Shown here one piece after another: positions 9,407 through 14,742 of a DNA stretch of 44,722 bases; position 1 is the stretch's first letter, and each line of letters begins with the position of its first letter. The notes beneath the pieces were generated by a model. That model was not told the DNA's origin. It worked only from the letters and a program-made list of their open reading frames with translations, and ran no database searches. Source of the DNA: Bacteroidales bacterium (GTDB lineage Bacteria; Bacteroidota; Bacteroidia; Bacteroidales; Muribaculaceae); the NCBI GenBank assembly GCA_014800815.1, contig JAAVFI010000060.1, positions 1 to 44,722 on the forward strand, written 5' to 3'. The position numbers were made by a program, and so were the translations under genes.

Positions 9407-10108
9407 ATGAAACTATTTAAGACTGCATGCATAGTCATGCTCGGCGCCGGAGTACTTTTCGGCGAGGTTGGATGCTCCTCATTCACAAACACCGGCAAGG
9501 GTGCCCTTATCGGTGGCGGCGGCGGTGCCGCTCTCGGCGCAGGTCTCGGCGCTATCATCGGCGGAGGCAAGGGCGCGGGTATAGGTAGCGCTATCGGCGC
9601 TGCTGTAGGTGCAGGCGCAGGCGCTCTCATCGGAAAGAAAATGGACAAGCAGCAGAAAGAACTGCAGGCCGAACTCGGCAAGCAGGCTACTATAGAACAG
9701 ACCACCGACCAGAACGGCCTCCAGGCTATCAAAGTAACTTTCGACGGCGGCATCCTCTTCCCCACCAACGGTTACTCTCTCAGCCCCCAGGCTCAGGCCG
9801 ACCTCTCACGCTTCGCCGCTTCGCTTAAGAACAACCCCGACACCAACGTGCAGATCTACGGTTTCACCGACAATACCGGCACATACGAAGTCAACCAGCG
9901 CGTCTCCACCCAGCGTGCCGACGCCGTGCTTACCTACCTCGTAAACAGCGGTATCTCACCCACACGCCTCACCGCCCAGGGTGTACCTATGGCCGACTAT
10001 GTTGCCTCCAACGAGACAGCTGCCGGACGCGCCCAGAACCGCCGCGTAGAAATCTACATCACCGCCAACAAGGAAATGATTCAGAAGGCCGAAAACGGCA
10101 CTCTCTAA
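9407..10108 (+). CDS. OmpA family outer-membrane lipoprotein with glycine-zipper segment
   Basis: A 233-residue envelope protein read from MKLFKTACIVMLGAG. The signal peptide ends at a loose lipobox (EVGC), so it is probably a lipoprotein. Residues about 30-80 form a glycine zipper (repeats such as GAGLGAIIGGG) expected to insert in or pack against the membrane. After a short coiled segment (KKMDKQQKELQAEL) comes an OmpA C-terminal domain with the peptidoglycan-binding pattern YGFTDNTG...N..VS..RA..V and the terminal NRRVEIYI. The architecture resembles YiaD-type proteins. A strong promoter and a terminator flank it, so it is monocistronic. Confidence 0.93.
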   Translation: MKLFKTACIVMLGAGVLFGEVGCSSFTNTGKGALIGGGGGAALGAGLGAIIGGGKGAGIGSAIGAAVGAGAGALIGKKMDKQQKELQAELGKQATIEQTTDQNGLQAIKVTFDGGILFPTNGYSLSPQAQADLSRFAASLKNNPDTNVQIYGFTDNTGTYEVNQRVSTQRADAVLTYLVNSGISPTRLTAQGVPMADYVASNETAAGRAQNRRVEIYITANKEMIQKAENGTL

Positions 10109-10130
10109 GCAATCCTCATAATACATATGC

Positions 10131-10167
10131 ACACTCCCCGCATCTCTGCAGGGAGTGTGTATTTTTT
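10131..10167 (+). terminator. Terminator of the OmpA-type gene
   Basis: Stem ACACTCCC/GGGAGTGT (10131-10138 with 10151-10158) followed by T6: a canonical intrinsic terminator 22 bp after the stop codon. Confidence 0.9.
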
Positions 10168-10198
10168 CACCTTAAGTCATCGAAATCAAGGTTAATGT

Positions 10199-11305
10199 TT
10201 AGCTGAGTTCTGTCAGTATCGAGTTAATCTCATGTGCCCATTTTTGAATGGCCTGCATTTTTCGGATATCTGAGGATGTTGGGTTGTCTAAACGAATAAT
10301 CCTCTCATATTCATATTTAAAGAGTGCAGCGAAAATAACCTTGTGATACGAACACAAGCACATGTCTCTTTTAGACAAGGCCCCTCGAGAAATATAGTTA
10401 TCGGCATAACAAGTAACACAGATGTTTATGAATGGACAATTTCTACAGCCCTCCTCTTCAATACTTTCTGTATCAGTAAAATCCAATTCCAGTAGCTTCT
10501 TTGACATTTCTTCTCCCGCCATAGACGGAAAACACATATAGCAGGGATAATATTTCCTGCTTTGAAAATCGTAAGAAGGAGATTCACTGAGGGTACATGA
10601 ATATCTAAAACATGGTTTATCGAGAGTACTGCTTATATCTGCCTTAAACAAATGGCAAGGAGAGACTTGCGGATTCTGAATATAAAAGTCAATTAATTGA
10701 GACATTTGTTCATACAGAGTTTTCCTGAATCCGCAATTATTCCAATCTTTAATTAAAGCAAAATGTGAAATAATGTGCTTGACACCTGCCGAATGTAGAA
10801 ATTTAACGTTTTCAGCCAAGTAAGGTATGGTCTGTGGAGTTATTGTCATATTAACACTCAGATCATTCCATGTACTGATGAAAAAAGGCAAATCAATAGA
10901 GTCAAATGAATTTGACCTATTTAGATTATGAGAAAATCGATTTCCATCAATACTCAGCTTAACGCTTATTCTATCGCTATGTCGTTTAAGCCATTCTTGA
11001 ATCTCGCCATGTATAAGAGTCCCGTTTGTTGTAATGTGAAAATGGTAATAATCAGCGACATCTGTATTCCATAAACCTTCACAAACCTTTTTTATGTCTT
11101 TGAAAGCCAAAAATGGTTCACCACCATGCAGTTTAATCTTCGTTCCAAATTCAGTCTTCGTTGACAGCAATTCCTTAAGAAGATTCAATGCCTCATCGGC
11201 ATCGAAGTTAATATTCTGTTTCTCTTTTTCGTAACAGTAAATGCAATTAAGGTTGCAATTATAATTTGTCGCCAAACAGATTTTTCTACTGTATTTATCT
11301 TCCAT
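10199..11305 (-). CDS. Radical SAM enzyme with SPASM-like C-terminus
   Basis: A 368-residue radical SAM protein, read from MEDKYSRKI. The [4Fe-4S]/SAM motif CNLNCIYC (CxxxCxxC) lies near residues 16-23 and is followed by the SAM-binding HGGEP. The C-terminus has many cysteines (CFRYSC, YYPCYMC, CRNCPFINICVTC, RDMCLC) fitting auxiliary Fe-S clusters of the SPASM/twitch type found in peptide and protein maturases. The gene is much more AT-rich than its neighbours, which suggests transfer. The reading frame stays open upstream of the ATG to about 11375 with no ATG, so a TTG start at 11314 or a lost 5' end is possible. A 52-residue peptide gene lies upstream on the same strand. The substrate is unknown; a role in peptide maturation is inference. 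Confidence 0.85.
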   Translation of the reverse strand: MEDKYSRKICLATNYNCNLNCIYCYEKEKQNINFDADEALNLLKELLSTKTEFGTKIKLHGGEPFLAFKDIKKVCEGLWNTDVADYYHFHITTNGTLIHGEIQEWLKRHSDRISVKLSIDGNRFSHNLNRSNSFDSIDLPFFISTWNDLSVNMTITPQTIPYLAENVKFLHSAGVKHIISHFALIKDWNNCGFRKTLYEQMSQLIDFYIQNPQVSPCHLFKADISSTLDKPCFRYSCTLSESPSYDFQSRKYYPCYMCFPSMAGEEMSKKLLELDFTDTESIEEEGCRNCPFINICVTCYADNYISRGALSKRDMCLCSYHKVIFAALFKYEYERIIRLDNPTSSDIRKMQAIQKWAHEINSILTELS

Positions 11306-11329
11306 TTTCGGCAAGGGCAGAAATTTAAG

Positions 11330-11371
11330 CGGCTCTTTTCTTTTGTCAACAATACTTAAAGAAAAGAGCCG
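11330..11371 (-). terminator. 14-bp hairpin between peptide gene and radical SAM gene
   Basis: A perfect stem CGGCTCTTTTCTTT/AAAGAAAAGAGCCG (11330-11343 with 11358-11371) with a 14-nt loop, 25 nt upstream of the radical SAM ATG and 1 nt from the palindromic element. The tail on the minus strand (CTTAAATTT) is only weakly U-rich, so it may be a partial terminator or an RNA-stability hairpin that lowers maturase output relative to the upstream genes. Confidence 0.55.
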
Positions 11372-11372
11372 T

Positions 11373-11537
11373 TAAGTAAGTCCTGTAAATTAGTTTATAT
11401 TACAATTTGAAGTAGGTATGAGCAAGATTCGTCCTTACGAAGAAGGAGTTATGGGGCTCCATAATGACTATGAGTAAGCACGAAGATTGCCATAACTACT
11501 CAAAGAGTGATATAAACTAATTTTCATGACTTACTTA
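11373..11537. repeat. Long palindromic MITE-like element, copy 2 (inverted relative to copy 1)
   Basis: A 165-bp element almost identical to the reverse complement of 2043-2208, with TAAGTAAGTC ends and the same central palindrome. It lies inside the island between the 52-residue peptide gene (12 bp away) and the radical SAM gene. As at copy 1, the end carrying the AAATTGTAAT side is next to a strong hairpin. Confidence 0.85.
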
Positions 11538-11548
11538 TAGTTGATTAC

Positions 11549-11707
11549 TTATCCGAATTGACGCCAGCAGGTGAAGCTTTTAGTCTCTTCCTGAGATTTA
11601 TTCATGTGCTTGGCATTCTTTGCCAGCCACGATTCAACTATATCAAGTTGAATTCCATTTGTCATGGTCGTCTTCTTGTTAGGGGAAGACATCGAATTGC
11701 TATTCAT
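11549..11707 (-). CDS. 52-residue peptide, candidate radical SAM substrate
   Basis: A small gene read from ATG at 11707 to TAA at 11549. TAAGGA lies a few bases before the ATG and could serve as a ribosome binding site. The product begins MNSNSMSSPNKKTT, has a helical middle part (IQLDIVESWLAKNAKHM) and ends KSFTCWRQFG. It begins 16 bp after the stop of the 128-residue gene and precedes the radical SAM gene on the same strand. Leader-like polar N-terminus plus a short C-terminal tail with Cys, Trp and aromatic residues is what a ribosomally made, post-translationally modified peptide could look like. I do not recognise a named precursor family, and the C-terminus could instead be a remnant cut off by the nearby element. 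Confidence 0.5.
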   Translation of the reverse strand: MNSNSMSSPNKKTTMTNGIQLDIVESWLAKNAKHMNKSQEETKSFTCWRQFG

Positions 11708-11723
11708 TATTCCTTATATTTAG

Positions 11724-12110
11724 TTACCTTTTGTTATATGCTTTTCCTGAAAATACAAATCCTCCTGCTCGAGAGCCTTCCTTGAGAACGTCTAAAACTA
11801 TGTTACAACCCTTCTTTGCGGCATCCAATTTTAAATCGAACTCAGCTTCAGCCCAATCATCGCCACATCCTCTAACGGAAATTCCGGAACCATAAACATT
11901 CCTTTTCCCTCTATAATTTGCTGATATTAACTCTATCTTTCGAATTTTATATTCACCTCCTAATGAAGCGATCAATCGCTCTCGAGCCTCAACTTCTTTA
12001 AGTCTTTTTTTCTCTTGTCTTATCTCTCGTCTTAAGCCCCATACTAAAACTCCTCCAAGAGCTAAAAGACCACCTATAACACCTCCCACTTCTTCACGAT
12101 CTAAAGCCAT
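11724..12110 (-). CDS. Unassigned membrane-anchored protein, 128 residues
   Basis: I do not recognise a named family. The N-terminus (VIGGLLALGGVLVWGLRR, about residues 10-27) is a single hydrophobic helix, followed by a charged coiled-coil-like stretch (about 28-48). The C-terminal half is a small alpha/beta domain; its DAAKKGCNIVLDV segment faintly recalls the AxxxGANAVV helix of YbjQ-like and similar periplasmic domains, but this is weak. It lies 12 bp downstream of the 112-residue gene and 16 bp upstream of the 52-residue peptide gene, so all are probably one transcript. Base composition is AT-rich, like the rest of the island. Confidence 0.65.
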   Translation of the reverse strand: MALDREEVGGVIGGLLALGGVLVWGLRREIRQEKKRLKEVEARERLIASLGGEYKIRKIELISANYRGKRNVYGSGISVRGCGDDWAEAEFDLKLDAAKKGCNIVLDVLKEGSRAGGFVFSGKAYNKR

Positions 12111-12122
12111 AATTATATGTAT

Positions 12123-12461
12123 TTAGAAATTATTAATTTCGTCGATCACCTTGAGTTTTAACGATTTAGATATCGGATATCTCTGAACTTTAGCAATAAG
12201 TGAACTTTTAGATTCGCCTTTCTTATAAAGCTCTTTCATAACAGCTTTGAATATTGCATCAAATCCATATTCTGAAATTCCGTGAGCTATAACTCCGGCG
12301 ACGCCTAATGTTACTATTCCGCCAATCATTCCGCCGGGTCCTAATGCTGCAAGTGCTGCAGTAATAGCGGCTGCCCCTGTTAAACCAGTAGCTGCAATAG
12401 CCACAGTTAGAATAAGGCCTGGAACACCCAGTGCGGCAACTTTATGTACTATCTTATCCAT
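12123..12461 (-). CDS. Unassigned small hydrophobic protein, 112 residues
   Basis: The first 60 residues form two Gly/Ala-rich membrane helices (VPGLILTVAIAATGLTGAAA and GGMIGGIVTLGVAGVIAHG) with GxxxG-type spacing. The last 50 residues form a basic amphipathic tail ending PISKSLKLKVIDEINNF. The composition is similar to pore-forming or bacteriocin-like peptides and to small accessory membrane proteins; I cannot assign a function. It is the first gene of the AT-rich island operon. Its 5' leader contains a lone end of the palindromic element. Confidence 0.65.
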   Translation of the reverse strand: MDKIVHKVAALGVPGLILTVAIAATGLTGAAAITAALAALGPGGMIGGIVTLGVAGVIAHGISEYGFDAIFKAVMKELYKKGESKSSLIAKVQRYPISKSLKLKVIDEINNF

Positions 12462-12468
12462 TTCTATT

Positions 12469-12491
12469 TAAGTAAGTCTTGTAAATTAGTT
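12469..12491. repeat. Solo end of the palindromic element
   Basis: TAAGTAAGTCTTGTAAATTA followed by GTT is identical to one terminus of copy 1 but has no partner arm nearby. It lies in the 5' leader of the island operon, 8 bp before the first ATG. It may be a deletion remnant, or a protein- or RNA-binding site that the elements share. Confidence 0.7.
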
Positions 12492-12503
12492 CAATAGATA
12501 TCG

Positions 12504-12511
12504 CAAAAGTA
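12504..12511 (-). promoter_or_regulatory. -7 box of the island operon promoter
   Basis: Minus-strand TACTTTTG, a full match to TAnnTTTG. The predicted start near 12497 gives a leader of about 36 nt that includes the solo element end. The -33 region is only T-rich, with no clear TTTG, which suggests an activator is needed. Confidence 0.65.
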
Positions 12512-12540
12512 CTATGTTATATGACAATATAAAAATGGTA

Positions 12541-12574
12541 TTCTATGTCAAATTATGTCATTTCATGTCATTTA
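12541..12574. promoter_or_regulatory. Three 10-bp-phased TGTCA repeats upstream of the island promoter
   Basis: ATGTCA occurs at 12545, 12555 and 12565, that is exactly every 10 bp, with flanks giving CTATGTCAAA, TTATGTCATT and TCATGTCATT. An inverted relative (ATATGACAATAT) lies at 12529-12540, in the -33 region. The layout, on one face of the helix just upstream of the promoter, is typical of an activator or repressor array. The regulator is unknown. Confidence 0.6.
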
Positions 12575-12608
12575 GCCTCACAGCCTCGATATGGCATGAA
12601 CAATCGGG

Positions 12609-13217
12609 TCAAACAGGCTGGTATATAAGCTCTGTCAGGCCGTTTTTCTCGCCGGCGATATAGTTGCCCAGGGGTTCGTCGGCGCGGCACACATCCATGC
12701 AGGTCAGAGCGCTGCCCTTGCGGAAGAAGCGGATGAGAGCGGTATCGTCGGGGCGGAGTTTGCTATTGAGTGTCTCCACTACCCTGAAGCGCAAGTCGCC
12801 GAGATACACCAGTGTGGCGCTGCGGTCGGGCATCCAAGCTATGCGCACTTGGTCGCCGGGGCGCATAGTGGAGGTGTAGAGCAAACCTTTGTTCAGGAAG
12901 TTGCTCTCGGCGTGGCTCTCGCGGAGCACACTCTGCACATACGCGTCCCAATCAATGAATCCCAGGCAGCGTGCGAGAGTGGTGAGTGTGGAGAGGCGCG
13001 GACGTGTTCTCGACGTTGAGTATCCCCATATTCGCTGCAGCGTGGATTCGCTCACCACGTCGCCTGTCTCTTTCCTTATATTGAGAGAAAGCAATTTGAA
13101 GTCGGCCGGAGTCTTGAATGTGCGATAAAATCGCATCTCCAGGTCGTGCTTCATACATTCGATATAGAATAGGTTTTGTTCCATGCTGATAACAGAATTA
13201 CATAATTCGCTTTTCAC
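12609..13217 (-). CDS. Helix-turn-helix-like protein in the kinase operon
   Basis: A protein of up to 202 residues. The start is a GTG at 13217 overlapping the upstream stop (GTGA), or ATG at 13184 (191 residues). The N-terminal half has a helical DNA-binding-like unit (SESTLQRIWGYSTSRTRPRLS, then TLTTLARCLGF) seen in many Bacteroidales HTH proteins. The C-terminal half is a beta-rich domain (RPGDQVRIAWMPDRSATLVYLG) that could be SH3- or OB-like. It is cotranscribed with the Ser/Thr kinase and could be its substrate or effector; this is inferred from position only. GC content returns to the chromosomal level here, so it is outside the AT-rich island. Confidence 0.7.
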   Translation of the reverse strand: MKSELCNSVISMEQNLFYIECMKHDLEMRFYRTFKTPADFKLLSLNIRKETGDVVSESTLQRIWGYSTSRTRPRLSTLTTLARCLGFIDWDAYVQSVLRESHAESNFLNKGLLYTSTMRPGDQVRIAWMPDRSATLVYLGDLRFRVVETLNSKLRPDDTALIRFFRKGSALTCMDVCRADEPLGNYIAGEKNGLTELIYQPV

Positions 13218-13651
13218 TGCCGTATGATATTATAGCTGCTAAATAAATGGCGAAGCCGGTGGTACAATAGTGACTGAGTGCGTGGCGTATAGTATTCGTC
13301 GAGCCCCTTATGATCAAGGACCGAATTTAAAACCGCGCTATACGTGTTGGCATACGAATTTGCAAAGGAGTCGATCTCACGGCTCGAAAATCTGCGTCCC
13401 GAAAAGGTTTGAAGCAGGTCTTGAATATATACCGAGTCGGCCAATTGTATGGCTACCGCATCGGCAGCCTCTTCTGCAGATACATTGCCTCGGCCATATC
13501 TTCGCAGGAGGTCTCCGGCATTGCCGGCAAGCTGCTCGATGTCGGAAACGCTCGGAGGCGGGTCCGCAACAGTCTTTTCATGCTGATTTACATATGTTTC
13601 AGCACTTATGCCGGGCAATAAACGGGGGGGGGGTATTTGATTGACTATCAA
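13214..13651 (-). CDS. Out-of-frame outer domain of the Ser/Thr kinase
   Basis: An open frame of 145 codons with only a TTG at its 5' end, overlapping the 3' end of the kinase gene in another frame. It crosses the same run of ten C residues. If the run had nine C (or twelve), the kinase frame would continue as NTPPRLLPGISAE into this frame, adding about 136 residues to make a protein of about 441. The segment is helical and polar (for example SVSDIEQLAGNAGDLLRRYG) and would lie outside the inner membrane after the kinase's single membrane helix. In this sequence it is uncoupled and probably not translated, unless by slippage. Its stop overlaps the HTH gene start. Confidence 0.7.
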   Translation of the reverse strand: MIVNQIPPPRLLPGISAETYVNQHEKTVADPPPSVSDIEQLAGNAGDLLRRYGRGNVSAEEAADAVAIQLADSVYIQDLLQTFSGRRFSSREIDSFANSYANTYSAVLNSVLDHKGLDEYYTPRTQSLLYHRLRHLFSSYNIIRQ

Positions 13652-14540
13652 TCGGATAGCAATTCACATCCGAAGTCATATCCTGAAAATCCTCTGCTGC
13701 GGGAGAAGTGCTGCGCGCGAAGCCGAACCACAACCCGACCGCAACGATAAGTATTGCAGCAACTGCCGCGACCTTGCCGAGAAGGCGCATACTGTTGCGC
13801 ATCCGTGCGCTTCTGCTCCACCACCCGAGGGCCTCGGTGGCAGTGGCAAATCGCCCGTGGGTCAACTCTGACGACAACGCCTGTACACGACTCTGCACTG
13901 CTCTATCGTCGACTATTGCGGACATTTCCGCCAAGGTCAGGCCCAGGGCGTAGAGGTCGTCGGTCGGCACGGGGCGCCGTCCGTTCTTTACCTCCTGCTG
14001 ATAGCGGCGTGTGCCTGCAGGGCCTTTAAGAAGAATGTATTCGGGAGAATCCGCGCAGCCGAAATCTATTATCTTGATGCCGCCGGTGCAGGGGTCTACC
14101 ATTATATTATCCGGTTTGATATCTCTGTGCACCACCTCCGCACGGTGTATGCTTTCGAGAGCCTTGAGGACAGCCGTCACCGCCGCCTCGGTCTGCTTTG
14201 CGCCGAGCTTCGGGGTGCGGTAGTCTATCATATTGCGCAGAGAGATGCCCGGGCAATACTCCATTTCGAGGGCCGGAACGCCATTGGGCAAGGTAGACAA
14301 GGACAGCGACCGACACACTCCCGGATGTTCGATGCTGAAGCCGATACAGAACTCCTTATATAGCTGAGCTATGACATGGGAATCTTTGTCAAATCCCGCT
14401 CCGGGGCACTTCAGAACAACCTGACGGCCGAAATGGCGTGCCAGGAAAACCTGAAAGCGGCCCGACTTCGACTCGTAGATCAGGCGCATGGAGGAGAATC
14501 CCAGCTCATCTCTGACAGTAGATAAGGTGGGTGCGCTCAT
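13599..14540 (-). CDS. Membrane Ser/Thr protein kinase (PknB/Hanks type)
   Basis: A 313-residue form read from MSAPTLSTVRDELG; ATG at 14567 (322 residues) is possible, but the promoter at 14577-14584 would leave it almost leaderless. The kinase domain has a Gly/Ser-rich loop (YESKSGRFQ), the catalytic lysine in VVLKC (about residue 44), the catalytic loop VVHRDIKPDN (about 137-146) and the DFG motif IIDFG (about 157-161), so it should be active. A single membrane helix follows at about 252-275 (VAAVAAILIVAVGLWFGF). Only about 38 residues remain after it before the stop, because the reading frame ends just after a C10 tract; the likely outer domain is in another frame. The HTH gene follows. 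Substrate unknown. Confidence 0.9.
   Translation of the reverse strand: MSAPTLSTVRDELGFSSMRLIYESKSGRFQVFLARHFGRQVVLKCPGAGFDKDSHVIAQLYKEFCIGFSIEHPGVCRSLSLSTLPNGVPALEMEYCPGISLRNMIDYRTPKLGAKQTEAAVTAVLKALESIHRAEVVHRDIKPDNIMVDPCTGGIKIIDFGCADSPEYILLKGPAGTRRYQQEVKNGRRPVPTDDLYALGLTLAEMSAIVDDRAVQSRVQALSSELTHGRFATATEALGWWSRSARMRNSMRLLGKVAAVAAILIVAVGLWFGFARSTSPAAEDFQDMTSDVNCYPIDSQSNTPPPFIARHKC
13624..13633. repeat. Homopolymer of ten C (minus strand) in the kinase gene
   Basis: G10 on the plus strand. It lies 25 bp upstream of the kinase stop codon and at the exact point where the outer-domain frame takes over. Runs of this length are classic slipped-strand phase-variation tracts. A sequencing or assembly error in the run is the main alternative. 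Confidence 0.9.
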
Positions 14541-14576
14541 AAATCCTGATTCTGTTTCCAAAGCCATAGTAGCGGA

Positions 14577-14584
14577 CAAAAGTA
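14577..14584 (-). promoter_or_regulatory. -7 box of the kinase operon promoter
   Basis: Minus-strand TACTTTTG, a full consensus match, placing the transcription start near 14570. It is divergent from the LRR gene promoter. Confidence 0.65.
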
Positions 14585-14623
14585 CTAACTTTTTTTCAAT
14601 CTAAATAATATAAGTCAAAAATT

Positions 14624-14656
14624 TTTGCTGAAACAAAAGAATTTTGATTACCTTTG
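14624..14656 (+). promoter_or_regulatory. Promoter of the large LRR gene
   Basis: TTTG at 14624-14627 and TACCTTTG at 14649-14656, 21 bp apart. The predicted start near 14663 rules out the open-frame start at 14644 and supports the ATG at 14743. Confidence 0.8.
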
Positions 14657-14742
14657 CGGATGAAACCATCCAATGCGAATTATCATTATCCATATACACT
14701 CAAAATCATTATCCTGTGAAGAAATTCTACTTCAACACATCA

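Noticed and set aside
11558-11785. Plus-strand open frame of 75 codons in the island
   Set aside because: It overlaps the 52-residue peptide gene and the end of the 128-residue gene on the other strand; it has no promoter and ends inside the neighbouring gene. The minus-strand reading fits the operon better.
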